Shown here one piece after another: positions 35,710 through 48,125 of a stretch of DNA of 64,000 bases. Origin of the DNA: Mortierella alpina (Eukaryota; Mortierellomycota; Mortierellomycetes; Mortierellales; Mortierellaceae); contig JANATF010000006.1 of NCBI GenBank assembly GCA_029449245.1, positions 1,736,001 to 1,800,000 of the forward strand, read 5' to 3'. The notes below the pieces were generated by a model. That model did not search any database. It was not told the DNA's origin and saw only the letters and a program-made list of their open reading frames with translations. Made by a program: the position numbers and the translations under genes. How positions within the stretch are numbered: the first letter of the stretch is position 1; every line of letters starts with the position of its first letter.

Positions 35710-37372
35710 ATGGACGGCCAGCCATCCACGCCCAAGCTGTCTCTTGACTCGCTCGTGGCAGCAGTCTTGCCTTCTCTCGATACCAGCGTCGTCGATGGCC
35801 CCAGGAAGCACAGGCGTGTCCGACAACCTGCAGCAGCCCCTGTCCACAACAGCACCGTTGCCGCCGCAGGGACCGAGGCAGGTGCATCCACCCAGCATGC
35901 ACCCGCCACAGCACCCAAACCCTCCACTAAGCCCATGAACACCCCTAGAGGCATCCCCTCACTTGTCCCGGACATGGCTGTAGCTGCTGCTGCGGCTTTT
36001 GCCATTCCAACTCCCTCAACCACTCCCTCTCCATCGCTCAGCGTACACAGGAATGTGGCCGAGGCAACTCCTGCGTCGACAGCCACCGATGCCACCGCCA
36101 CCTCTGCCAAGAAGAAGCGAAAGAACAAGAAGCGAAAGAACAACCAAGGCGCAGCAGCGGATCCTTCCGCAACAGAGCCTTCAGGAGCAACAGTGCAAAA
36201 GGCAACACAGCCTGCAAAGACAGGAGTATCTGGACCCGCGCATAGCAATGCGCCTCATTCCAAGACTGGCCAAAACAAAAACAACAAACGCAAACAGAAC
36301 CATAATACCCATGGAGACAGCAAGGTATGTGAGGCGCTACAATACTTCTCGCAGTTATATGCATCTTTCTTGCCCAGAATGCTTACTCGACTTTAATTTT
36401 GATCGTTAGGACGAGGGAAGATTCAAGAAGGTTCACAAGAAAGACACTCAAAAGTATGTCCGAGGTCTCGACGCACGGCCGGAACTTGTGGGGGTTTCCA
36501 AGGAGGAGGACTTTTCATCATTACTACTCAAGCATGTGGAGCACTCAAACAAGATTCTCCAGCGGGACCTGGAGATGCAGAGCATGAAGATGCTGGAGGA
36601 TCAAAAGAAGCAAGGAGCGCTCCTGGCTGCACAGGCAGCGCTACTCAGCAATCCAGCTGCATTGGTATCAGATACCAAGAAGCCTGCCCCGGAAGCTACT
36701 CGGAATCAGCGGCAAAGCCAACAGAACAGGAACAAAGATAAGACGCCGTTCATTCCACGGAAAGATTGCGTTTACTTCTTGAAGGGTCATTGCTTACACG
36801 TAAGTGAAGTTGTTGGTCTTGATCATTTTCATTTGGTTAGCTGGACTTTTTTGGTCTCATTGCTAATCATACTTTGGCCGTAACAATATTAGGAAACATC
36901 ATGCAAGTTCAAGCACGATATCGAAGCACAGGCTGCAGCTCTGGCGGAAAGCAAACTCTTGGAGGCAGAGAAAAAGAAGGCGCGCGGAGTCTGCAAGTAC
37001 GCAATCGCAGGATCATGTACCAATGGTGATCAGTGCCAGTTCTCCCATAATCTCAAAGAGCAGCCATGTGCATTCTACCACCTTTTTGGAAAGTGCGACA
37101 CTGGACTGCAGTGCAGATTCGGACATGATCCTATCACAGAAGTGGAGCTGGTGGCCTTACGGGAGACGTTCCAGAAGAAGGCCGAAGCTGCGGCGGAACT
37201 CAAGGCGGCGCAAGGAGCCGGTACTGCACAAGATGATTCCAGGCCGCAGTCCTCTTCTGTGGACTTGAGTCATTACGGCACGCAGAGCGTCAGCATTGTA
37301 GGTACACCGCAGATTCCTGCAGCAGCAGAGTCCTGGAGTGCGCCGACGCTCATGCAGACGGGCACGATCTAG
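35710..37372 (+). CDS. Triple CCCH zinc-finger RNA-binding protein
   Basis: Exons 35710-36324, 36410-36799 and 36893-37372, all phase 0, give 494 aa. The first 200 residues are Ala/Pro/Thr-rich and disordered, with a Lys/Arg patch (KKKRKNKKRKN) that may be a nuclear signal. A helical segment follows (SLLLKHVEHSNKILQRDLEM). Three CCCH fingers cluster in the C-terminal half: CVYFLKGHCLHETSCKFKH, CKYAIAGSCTNGDQCQFSH and CAFYHLFGKCDTGLQCRFGH. Intron 2 cuts the first finger. Such clusters bind single-stranded RNA in mRNA processing or decay factors. The fungal orthologue is not recognised. A poly-T tract at 35591-35617 lies upstream. Confidence 0.85.
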
Positions 37373-37478
37373 AGCACACTGTACCGTGGCCTTCTTTTCT
37401 ATCCAATACAGTTGCAGTTGCTCCAACGCGCTCATATCGAATCTCCCGAATTCTACGTATATGCATCTGCATCGATAT

Positions 37479-40016
37479 TTATGATAAAAGTTTTCTATCG
37501 ACGACTTGCTGTCCAATTTCAGAGCGCCCGCTATCTGTCATCTTGGCTGTTCTGGCTCCAAACTGCACTGCGCGCTTCCAATGCGAACTCGCACGGACAA
37601 AGCCCAGCTGCCGCGCCACATGTCTCAGCAGAATCTTTTCGCCAACGCCTCGAGGGTACCTCAGATCAACTTTGAGATCCACCCTAAGACCACTCAAGAA
37701 CTTGACGACATTTGTGCTCAAGAAGGGATACCGCGCCTCTTTGCCGTGATCAGATATAATACGGTCATCTCGACCTGATGTCGCGATGAATAAAAATGCT
37801 CAGTGTTAGCAGCAAACCTTTTGTGAACCATTCTCACTGGGATCAGCCATTTCTTACCTAAATTACGCGTTGATATCCGATCCAGATCCAACTGAAGTTC
37901 CTCGATGAGTCCTTCCCAGCTTGCAGCTTGAAACTGATCCTTATGACGAGAGTATCCACCCAGTTGCTCATCTGCTCCGAGACCTGACAACAACACCTTG
38001 GCTTGACTCACGTAAGGCACAAGTTCTCCTTGCTCGTTTTTGATATGGCCGACGCCTCTAGAAGCAAACCAAAACGCCATGGCAATACTCTAATGTGTTG
38101 CAGAAAAGAAAAATGTGTCAATCCCTGTGCCAATTCGTTGCAAGCCTGCCGCCAACGCCATGTGCCTGCAGTAGCATTATGATCTTGGTTCATTTTTACC
38201 AGATCCATGACGGTTTCCAGAGGAGCTATCCGTTCTAAAATCTCGGACCGCTGTGCTGTTGCCTCCTCAAAAGGCACATTGACCTCCACAAAGTTCCAGT
38301 GTCGATTGGGGGCTATCCGCCTCAGCTCACCCAAGCTCTCGTATCCTGTCACGCGATCTGGGACATTGTATTTCGAATTCTGCTGTATCCGTAGGCTAGT
38401 GGTGGTGGTGGTGGTGGTGGTGGTACTAGTAGAGCCATTGCTGTTATTGTTGGTCTTGTTTTTGGTTGACTCTGAGAGGTTGAGCTTTTTGAGACGCTTC
38501 TGGGCAAGGGCTTCCTCAGCAGCCTTTGCCTTTTCGGATCGTGGGTTTTCAAACCCGACATTCAAAAGGTCAATCGCTTCACCTTCTGGCAAGAACTTGT
38601 CCGCCAGTGCAGCTAGACAAAGACAATCAAGACCGCCAGAGAACAAAATACCGACCCGCGCGTCGTGAGGTAGTCTTTGGTTTACAAAAAAATCCAAGGA
38701 GAAATAAATAAATAATCAGTTTCCTGTAGAATGAATTTGGTCTGGGTTGATCATTGTAGTAGATACGTACCCTGTCCTTGGAATGTCCTGAACTCGCCTG
38801 CGAACAGAGTCGCCCAGAATATCAATCATGTCATCAATCGCCTTTTGCATATCTTTGGTCACTGCTGGCACGACTTCAGGATGTGCCTGGTCAAATTTGA
38901 GACCCTCTGGAAAGGATTCAGGAAGCTGAGATTCTGTGGGGATGGTTCTGTTAACGCCTCCAAATGGTAACCGCTATGCCATGTTTTCCAACAAGATTTC
39001 AGTTTTGTCAATGTCACGACGCATCTTGATGTACATTTCAGAAACGTCAAAGGAGACGGTAATAATTTGTACCATGGCGTATGGAGTCTCCTGCTCAACA
39101 CTAGACGAGATCCACGGGCACTTTGTAATGATTCCATTGTCTACAGCTCCGAGGGATAGCCGATAGATGCCATCAGCAGGCACCTCTTCCAATGGTAACA
39201 GATCGCTGCGGAAGGTGCTGTATCCGACTGATGTCAAGATGAACGGGTAATCCACACCATTATCCGGCTGTGTGCCCCTGTGCCATAGCAATGATCGGCG
39301 TCCCAAGCAGTCCCGACCAAAGTACAGCATTTTCGACGACGCCTATGATCAAGTGAAGGAGTATTGTTTAGCCACTGCGCGCGTATATGTGGGGTGTGTC
39401 TATGCAGATCGAGGTGATCAGAGGCAAGGCTGATCCCGTTACTCATCCAGCCGTGTTTTAGCACTCACATGGTAGTAAACTAACGCGTAAGGTCCTTCGA
39501 TCCGCTCCATGATACTCAAGAAGGCAGTGCAGTGATCAGTGCGATCCGTGATGCTTTCCAATTGATCCATCAAGACCTGGCCGTCGTTTTGGTGGTGGTC
39601 GACAAAGATTCCATCAAAGATCTCTCCGTTCCACAGCAGCACGTTGCCGTCCTTTGAGACGTGCGGTTGGTGAGTAACGAGGTCGCCGCGAAGATGGAGA
39701 ACAGCTCCGTAAAAGGTCAGCACCTTGCTGCCGACGGTATCTTCATCGACAGTGCTGATCGTGTGCACATCTTGAGCGCTTGGACCTGTGATCGGGCAGT
39801 GAAATCGAAGATACCAGGGCATCAATGGCATCAGTGATCCATCGAGCGTTCCTTTTGGGGTTTGCTGATTGTGGGCTTAGATCTCTGAACCAGCGGACTA
39901 AACTATTCCGAAATACCTCGCCTTGAGTTCAGGTCCTGCAGAGTGGTCCAGGTGTGATCATATGGCTCATTTGCAGCGGAGCTCTGGTCCTGAATGCTGA
40001 AGAGGATGCCGCACAT
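37479..40016 (-). CDS. ASNSD1: Asparagine synthetase domain-containing protein 1 (ASNSD1) homologue
   Basis: Seven exons: 40016-39917, 39875-39469, 39342-39018, 38933-38771, 38674-38200, 38089-37858 and 37774-37479 (665 aa, in frame). The end of exon 3 is the least sure. The N-terminal Ntn glutaminase half begins MCGILFS, with Cys2 as nucleophile, and contains VLHLRGDLV and VLLWNGEIFDGI. The synthetase half has the PPi loop ILFSGGLDC (Cys where Ser is usual), SIAMAFWFASRGVG, VLLSGLGADEQLGGY, RDDRIISDHGKEARYPFLS, and Arg/Lys-rich ends. This architecture matches human ASNSD1 and its yeast homologue rather than true asparagine synthetase. Its reaction is not established. A Thr-rich insert (nine Thr from a GGT-type repeat near 38400) sits in exon 5. 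Confidence 0.9.
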
Positions 40017-40433
40017 GTGTTTCCTTTTTCTTTTTGGCTGTGCCTGTGCTGTCCTGCTTTTACGGATCGCGGCACGTTGATGACGGAGGAATGTGTTCCT
40101 TTGCACACAACAGCACTCTCATATTCGCATATGCCAAACCCCAAAGGCGCGCAGAGGTAGCCGCACAAGCCACCCGCAGGGACTCCTGTCTCCTGCTGTG
40201 TGGCCCAACTCCAGTGGGGCTCCAATGCACTGTCCGCCACACTGTCGCTGTCGCCTTGCAGACCATCGCGCATTCTCTTTCACACTGCGTCCATCCTCAC
40301 TTGCCATCCAATCCTAGCAACACCACATACCCCACACCCACACTCGTCCACGAATAGCCGCCTATCGTTCAGAGGCAGGACGCGGACCCAAACATACCTG
40401 GAAACTCTCTTTTTTCCTTTTTTTTTCTTAACA
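40017..40433. promoter_or_regulatory. Shared promoter region ASNSD1 and CUE-Smr gene
   Basis: 417 bp between divergent start codons, with a T/C-rich tract (40408-40430) immediately before the CUE-Smr ATG. No operator was recognised. Confidence 0.35.
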
Positions 40434-42666
40434 ATGGCGACCTGGATGTCAAACTACCTGGCCAGCCTTGGTGTCGGCCCTGAATTCGAGCCATACTTCA
40501 CAGGCGTCCTTTATGACCAGACCCTCTCCGAGGAGGACAAGTCGGCGACCATCTATGAGTGCCTGGAGACAAACTGCACCATGGTAAGGGTTTCGGCATT
40601 CAGCCCTTTCGGCAAAGGGATGTCCGAGGAATCGAACATCATCTCATCACGACGTTGCTGACGCGGACTTTTTCTCACCCGTTGCTGGTTTCTTCTTGTA
40701 TTGGCTACCGATAGGAGAACATCAATCTTCAGGATGCAGTGGCAGAACTGTTTGCTCAGTACGCGCAAGGAGGACTCTTTTGGTTGGAAGCTCCCCTGTA
40801 TGGCTATTCGAACACATCGTCCGATTTCCAGTATCAGACCCCCGTTGTGGCGTCAAGAGCCATTCCCATCATGCGACCTTCGCAGGATGAGCTGGGAATC
40901 TCAGGAGCAGAAACAGCGACAGCCAACGCTGACGAAAGGTCGACAGGAGGTCCCGAGACTTGGGCAAGGATAGACGATGATGAGGACCCAAGTGCCGAAC
41001 AAGGTCGTATCTTTGCAAATGGAAAGCCCTACCCAGATGCCGATTTCAGGGACACGCTCGACCCATTCGACGACGACGAGTTCAACCCGTTTGCACCACC
41101 TAGCGCTTCAGATCTGGAGATGCTGAATGGACCTCGGAATGTTTCATACGGAAGCTATCACTCCTCGACGGATCTGCAGCCTCAGTACCCTCCAGCGATC
41201 TTTTACTCGGCAGAGGACAACTATGACCTGGAGGAGGATGTCACTGTGGACCAGGACATGACACCTTTGGAGATGCTGGTTATGATCATCAGGGATGTGA
41301 GTCCGGACAAGATTGAGAAGGCTTTTGCAAAAGCCGGATATGACTTTGATCGGACGTTGGAGGCATTGATGAGTGAAAGGTTCAAACCAGCGGATGCAGA
41401 TCTCTTGGCGCAACTTCCGCAACCCCAGGGTGACATTCGATCGACGCAGACATGCAGGCATTTTTTGCAGGGCAACTGTTTCCGAAAGGATTGCTGGTAC
41501 AGCCATGACCTGGACTCGATGGTCTGCAAGTTCTGGTGAGTAACAGGACAAGCAAAAAAACCTGCAGTGGTGATTATGGGGATCAGAAAAAAAAATTAAC
41601 CATGCTGTAATTTGACTTCATTTTTTCTCTTTGTCTACAAACAAAAAGGCTGAAGGGACAGTGCTTGAAGGGGGACACCTGCGAATTTAACCACTTTTTG
41701 GACACGAGTCGAGTCAGTGAGGTGGCACCAACACCAGTGAAGAAGCAAGAGCCACCAGCCATGGACGACTTTGACTTCCCGTCATTAGCTGCCAGCACCT
41801 CAACCAACAAGAGCAAAGGCTCTGCATGGGGTGCCAAGACGAATGGCCAGGCACAGAAAAAGGACGGCTCCAATAATGGGAATGCCAGCATTAATAGCAG
41901 CAGCAGCAACGACCATGGAAGCGATACGAGCAGCAACAGTCCTGTTAATGCCCTTGTGCAGGACCTGGAGGAGAAGGCCAAGGTTTCATCACCGCCTTTG
42001 ACAAAACCCCCAGCCATCTCGTACTTGGCCACTGCCGCCGCAGCAGCCTCAAAACCATTGACACCGCTGCAACGGAGCGAGGAGGTGGATGTAGAACAGC
42101 AACGCAGGAATTTCAAGTTTGAGATGGCACCGACGTTTATCCCTTGGCTCGAGACAGGAACGACCTTGAACAGCGCGTATCTTCAATCGCGTGCGCAGGC
42201 GATCGAGTATGCCAAGGCCCGCAACCAGTGCTTTGAACTTGCAACACAAGCCTATCTCCGGAACGATGGTGCTGCAGCGGCCAAGCTCTCTGCTCAAGGG
42301 CGGGATTATAACGATCTCATGATGACGACGCATCGGGAAGCGAGCCGACAAATTTTCAATTCGCGCAACCAAACGATGGTCCAAACGAGCAAGAAGGGTG
42401 AAACCTGGATTGATCTGCATGGTCTGCATGTGGACGAGGCACTTGCGTTCCTTGACGAATTCATGGAGAAGTTAGAGACGGAGTGTTATACAGGCACGGT
42501 CTATGTGGTGACGGGCACTGGTAACCATTCATCTAATGCGCGGGCGAAATTGAAGCCTGCAGTCATGGACTGGTTAGAGAGCTGGGGCTATGTCTGGAAG
42601 GAGATGAGTATAGACAAGGTCTTTGGAGGAGTGTTGGCCATCCAGGTGATCAAAGGGAAAGCCTAG
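40434..42666 (+). CDS. CUE-like, CCCH zinc-finger and Smr-domain protein
   Basis: Exons 40434-40583, 40715-41535 and 41649-42666 give 662 aa. In order: an N-terminal helical region (YFTGVLYDQTLSEEDKSATI); a CUE-like helix bundle at about 230-270 (PLEMLVMIIRDVSPDKIEKA, then DRTLEALM); two CCCH fingers (CRHFLQGNCFRKDCWYSH, and CKFWLKGQCLKGDTCEFNH split by intron 2); a Ser/Asn-rich linker; and a C-terminal Smr domain with DLHGLHVDEAL and VVTGTGNHS, the two motifs that form the nuclease site. CUE plus Smr is the layout of yeast Cue2 and worm NONU-1, which cut mRNA at stalled or collided ribosomes. A similar job here is inferred. The order with CCCH fingers is also known in other fungal Smr proteins. 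Confidence 0.88.
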
Positions 42667-43393
42667 CGCTTTTTTTTTCTTTGGAGGAGAAAAATGTAGC
42701 CCACCAAAGTAAAGTAAACCTGTTGTCAAAACAAAAAAAAAATGCAGGAGCAAATGAGGAGAGCTTTAATTGAAGTTGACAATGGTAGGGATATATGCAG
42801 GACCACATCCAACTAGGATCCTCCAAGCGCATGGCTGATAACACCTTATTGTGCAAAGTGTGATGCTGTAGGATGTTTGAACTTTGGACATTCGGTAGCT
42901 AGCCAGTGAAGGAAATTCTTGTCTTCAAAAAAGCAGCAAAAAATCGAGCGTCAAGAGATACTGGACAGCAATAGGTCGGAGCGATCAAATATTTGAATAC
43001 AGCTTCTCTCTCAAAAGACAGCGCGTTCAAAGGAGCAGGGAGATCGTTTTCCACAACAACTTGAGTTTTATTACCAATGGGTTTATAGAGCACAATTTTG
43101 TGTCGATGGTTCTCATGACAAAGATAGATGAATATAATGTGACAGGGGGGGAGGGGAAGGGGAAAGGAATACAAAGAACATAGAAATAACACAATAAAAA
43201 AGAGTGAGTGGGGATGTTAAGCAAAGGGTGAGGTATTCCTCATATAAAAAGACAGGGGAATGTACACACAACTGATAAGTGAAATGTTCGTTGGAGAAAA
43301 AAAAAGGTGATGGACAAGGTCATGATTGCAATGATAATAAACCTCCTTTTTCGCTCAAGAAAATGGAGAGGCCGACGAGGACGAAGGCCGACT
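42667..43393. other. Intergenic between convergent 3' ends
   Basis: 727 bp, AT-rich, between the Smr gene and the GATA gene. It contains short A-runs and a G-run near 43144. No gene or RNA was recognised. It presumably holds both 3' UTRs. Confidence 0.5.
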
Positions 43394-46300
43394 TTAGGCA
43401 GCGTTCCTCGGGATAGGCAGCGCTACTCGCTCCCCACACTCTTGGCAGCGCAAGTGATCCCAGCCATTCTGCACGCGCTCTGCTTCCATGGCTGCGTATT
43501 CGGTCTTGAGGGGAATGTACTTGCAGCTCAGCTTGGTGCAATACACGTTCGACTTTTTGTATCTATTTTGGCCAGAGGCAGGAACATCGAGAGCGACTTA
43601 GTTTGGCTAATGAAGCAAGAGAGAAAAATCGGAACATCGGGAGCGTTTGAATAAAACTCACCTCAAGCCGCACGAATTGCAGAGGACTGTACTAGCAGTG
43701 TACCCAGGTCGCCAGCAGGGTGTTTCAGTCGCACCACAGGCTTCACAATGCTTTTGTCCTGGTCCTGGGGTTCTTGGAGGCTTGGGGGCTGCAGTGGGCG
43801 TCTTTTTGGGCGAAGCATGGGTGGCCTTCACTGGCTTGGGTGGTGATGACTTTGGAGTTCGTGGCTTTTTGGTGATAGGTAGCTTCAGGCGCTGGGAACC
43901 CTCTGCCCTGGATGGCGAATCGAGAATGACGCCGTCATGCATGTTAAGTAGCGTGGATGCGAGCTCAAAGTCTTCATTGAGGCCCGGCGAAGCAGCATTA
44001 TGGTGATCGCTCTGAGGGGTTGCCAGCTGATGGACGCGGTGTTGCTGGGATCCGGCTCCCTTCTTCGCCTTCTTTTGTTGTGGAGTGGAAGGCACTGCCT
44101 CATCATACTCCTCCTGCAGATGTCTTTTCTGAACTGCCCTCGAGCCACCTAAATCGCAGGTGCCACTGTTCCTGTTCAAATCCAGATCAACGTCCATAGG
44201 AGATTGCATTGGTCCTGCCATATGCATCGAATTATTGGGGAAGGCGATCTTGCCTGTCGCCATGGCCTTTGGCAAGAGTTCCCTCTTTTTCGCTTTACCC
44301 TTTTTATGGTGCTCGTTGGAGTCATCGCCACCGTTTCCTTCCGACGATCCTTGCTGCGAACCACTCCTGTCGCTTTCTCCTTCCGAGGACAGATCCTGCT
44401 GGCTGGGCCGACGTGGTTTTGCTTTCGATCCGCGTCGCGCACGAGCACCAGTCTCAAACGTAGATGAGGCTGAGATCTCCACAGGTGACCCGAGAGTTGA
44501 CAGGCGTCTGGTAGAGTGGCGGATTAGGGGTGACGCAAATGCTGTAGGAAATGGTTGTGAAGCAGAGGAGCCATTGACCGTGGTCATGAATGCGCCCTGC
44601 GCCTCGGACGAATCAATCGCAGGATTTACCAACCGTCTTGCGCTACCAGCGTAAGCAGTGCCATTGTTAAGTTCTGCCTCGTTCTCTTGAGACAAAGTCC
44701 CTGAAGCAGCGCTAACGGAGTCGCGCTTCTTCCCGGCGTGTGAGGACTTTCTGCGCTTGACAATCTTTGCTGAAGCGTGATGCGAATCCACGGCCGCCTC
44801 CCCACAGTCCTGCTCGCCCTCTGACCGATCATGCGCATCATCCTGTGCGACTTTGACAACATCCGAGAGTAGCACTGGGTACGTGAGGATGACCGCGCCT
44901 CCTTCCGGCAGTATAAGATCCCTACTAGCGGCAGGCAGGATTCCCGAGCCTCTGACAAAGTCCAGTTCGGGGCGAGGGATCAAGGACTGTCGGCGGATGC
45001 TCAGTTGTCGCTGGGCCCACAATGGCATCGTGGCTGAATCATGCTGCTGTGCGTTTGTACCAACATCTTGGCAGCTATTTCAGACAATATGAAAACAATC
45101 AGCAAGGGTAACAGTCAGCAACGGCAAATTTACTACATATAAAATATAGAAAAAGGCCAGCATCTCGAAGTGGCGACTTACTTGAGCTCGACTCCCGAAG
45201 ATACGACAGCAGGTGTCGTTGGCTGGAAGGGGCGAGATTGAGTCGAATCGTCTGACTTGGCGACCGCGAGAGCGTCCTTGAAGCTAACTTGAGGACTGTC
45301 CGACTGTGGGGTCGGCATGCATTGATCGTTGATGGCCTCCCGGGGCAACTCAACCGCACCTGCTTTCCGATTGGCGGTCTCTATGTCGAATGGGTGAGGA
45401 ACCCTTTCCTCGGTAAATTGTCCCTGCAAATGGATTCCCAATCCACGAGTGAAGGCTGGCTCGAGTGGTGGGTGTTCTTGTCCAGAGGCATCAGCTCCGG
45501 CATTGAATGATGCGGCAGATTGAGTGGACGACGTTGCAGGCGAAGGATAGGCTGAAGGAGGCGTGATTCCCGAATATTGGCCATTTTGCTCTGTTGCCGA
45601 GGAGGACCTCCTTGTGCTCTGGGTACCAAATGGAAACTGAAAGATCACTCCTGGCGATTGATCCTGCGAATCGCACACACTCGGCGATCGCATAGCAAGA
45701 CCCTTTCGTTTCGAACGACCGGGCACGCCGGCTGGAGATGTGCCCCTGGGGCCTGCTGGTGGTGGCGAGGGCGAACTGAGCTCCGTCGGTGGTCGGGGAG
45801 GCGTGGAGGGACTTGAAGGAAACTTAAATGCTCCCATGGCGCTCGTGTGGCTCTGAGCGGGGTTCAGCATGACTCTGTCCAGTGGGGCGATAGGCAACGA
45901 GTAGAGAGTGTGGGCGGGGGAGGAAGCATAGAGAACTGTGCGAGTTGGCATAGCAGTAGCCAAGATGGTTGAGTCTCGACGAGGCAATGACTCTGCGACG
46001 GCGATGGATGCGGATCTTGGTGGAAAGCGTGAGCGAGCCGCTGCAGACGATTCGGAGTGTCGTCTGAAACTGGTTGAAATATCCATCGATGGTGTGAGCG
46101 CGGAGCTATACTGCGAGTCCTCGGAGGTCGAGTGGAGGTGTGAACAAGTATCCTCGATAATCTCATGGTGATAGGCGGGCAAGGATTGCTTCCTGCTCGA
46201 GATAGCTTCTGGTATCGACATCAGATCATTCGTGCGCACTGGAGCAGTTCTGAGGGTGGTGTGGACGCTAGATCGCCTGCCAGCAGCCAGCTCGAGGTGA

Positions 46301-46701
46301 GACAGTCTGGGGCTGAGTGTTGGGGTGGTGTTGACGACGCTTGCGGCTGAGGACGACGACGAGGAGGGGGATGCGGCTCCATTTGCGGCAGCGGAGGCGG
46401 GGGCGGAGGGGGAGCGGGATGCTTGATCGGGCGACCTTGCTGCGTGCGAGAGTGCTCGTGCGTCCGCTGCAGGAGGCGACTGGGGCGATGCGACAGCCGT
46501 CTCGCTTATTGCCTCCAGCGCTCGAGAGGCGGTTTCAGATCGGAGGATACCCCGTTGACGGAAGACCTGAATCTCCTTCGACGATAGCTTTAGACTGCCC
46601 GTTGCAACAAGTCTTTGGATGCTCTGGAGTGGGAGCCTAACTCTCTTGGTCTTTGGCGGCGAGGCATCCGCAGGCACTGTGGCCGTCGTGCCGCTTGACA
46701 T
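43394..46701 (-). CDS. GATA-type zinc-finger transcription factor, C-terminal finger
   Basis: Three exons, 46701-45182, 45074-43662 and 43562-43394, give 1033 aa. Most of the protein is Ser/Pro-rich and disordered. The N-terminal block KRVRLPLQSIQRLVATGS and the helical stretch SLKLSSKEIQVFRQRGIL look structured. The first ~50 residues of exon 2 (RQLSIRRQSLIPRPELDFV, then DLILPEGGAVILTYPVLLSD) form a compact hydrophobic segment of unknown fold. Basic patches follow, then the finger [31 protein letters not shown] (C-X2-C-X17-C-X2-C class) about 50 residues from the end. The tail adds CTKLSC and CQECGERV, possibly a second zinc site. A nuclear regulator is inferred; the target process is unknown. 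The TAA-ended exon 1 frame is not a separate gene: a donor at 45181 joins it in phase. Confidence 0.85.
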
Positions 46702-47810
46702 GGCGGAGTCGATGCTCTTTGATGGAGGCAGCCTCTCGACGTGGACGTGCGATGGATCTGTATGCGGGAATAAAGCGAGAGGGGGGAGAGCGACAGGAGT
46801 AGATCGTGAGTAGTGCGAAGAGTGTCAAGATGGCGGGAGCCCTATTGATCCTTAAACCTAAACTTATCGATGCAACCCAGTTCCTCTGCGGCTAGACAAT
46901 AATGAATACACCACCCGGATCCTCTCTTTTCGTTGACAACAAGGTTGACAAGGTGGGGCAGTGTGATCAGTTTTTTTTTCTTTTTGCTTGTTTGTCGTCT
47001 TGTCACTGACAGCAGGGGCAGAAATGGGTTTGAACAGATTCTGATTGAATCGAATAGTATAGCACAGAGAGCCAAGACAATATCAACAGATTGTTGAAAA
47101 ACGTGCATGGAAGCAGCAGTGCGAGCACAAGAAGCAGCGAAGGACAGAAACGAAAACGAGATGGCGACGGACAGAACGGATATGCACCGTTTCATTCGCT
47201 CTCATTGAGTGCGAAAAAGATAAAGATCTCCTTCCTAACCCTGCAATCAAGCAGCGCAGGGACACGTTCAAGTGCCAGAGGGAGGTCGATGGCGAATAGG
47301 ACAAAGACAAAAAAAGAAAAAAAAGGGTGGGCTGCTTATAATATGTGGGCTCGACACATAATAGCGTGGATCCAGAATAACCGAGGCACACCTTTTTCAC
47401 AAGAAAGGGCCGATATCATCATTAACCAAACGAACGTCCATTGGCGGCAAGAAGGTAGGGAAAAGCAGTCTGCGGTAAGGGCACATCTGCCCTCCAGAGT
47501 GAGAAATAGACGGCACTCAGTGTACAATCTCCGACCAGGTGCTCGTGAAAGTGCCCCACAGAACCAAACCCTCGCAGAACACTTTTGGCAGATAGCTGAG
47601 AGAAATTGACTGTCTGGCGCGTGAAAAGGGACAGTGTACGGAATAAAAGGTGTCGCGGTGATACGGCAGACACTGTGAAGAGATGGACGACAAGAGCGTA
47701 GTAGAGAATGAGGCATGTGTGCTGGCAAGACCTCCAAGGGCGAAGAGCAGGGGCGAATGGTGCGATACCTCCGACCGTTGTGCTCATGTGCTGCTGCGTC
47801 TCCTTTTTTT

Positions 47811-47828
47811 TGTGTGTGTGTGTGTGTG
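47811..47828 (+). repeat. TG dinucleotide repeat
   Basis: Nine TG units after a T-run, in the gene-poor region. Capable of Z-DNA or length variation. Confidence 0.85.
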
Positions 47829-48043
47829 CGTGTAATTATGATCGGTGAAGAATTGGCTTGCCACAACCCAGGCGCACATCCAATGGAGACAGGACCAAAT
47901 GCAACAAAAGAGAGGAGTACAAGCTGGATGCAGGAATACGACGTGAAGATAACAGTGTGGGGGGAGAGAAGGGCAAAGGAACGGCTCTGTCGCCGGCACT
48001 AGGGACAAGGATAAGGGGGCGTACCTTCAGCTGGCAACGTGCG

Positions 48044-48125
48044 GTGAGAGAGAGAGAGAAAATCAGCGAGAGAGAGAGTCAGAGTGAATCAGCGAGAGAG
48101 AGAGAGAGAGTCAGAGCGAAAGCCG
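48044..48125 (+). repeat. GA-rich compound microsatellite
   Basis: Three blocks of GAGAGAGA separated by AATCAGC or TCAGAGTG-type spacers. The spaced units are themselves repeated (AATCAGCGAGAGAGAGAG occurs twice with length differences). Purine bias continues more weakly to about 48360. Confidence 0.8.

Noticed and set aside
45178-46701. Separate 507-aa gene upstream of the GATA-finger gene
   Set aside because: Its final codons overlap a GTAAGT donor at 45181 that joins in phase to 45074. The two frames make one 1033-aa protein.
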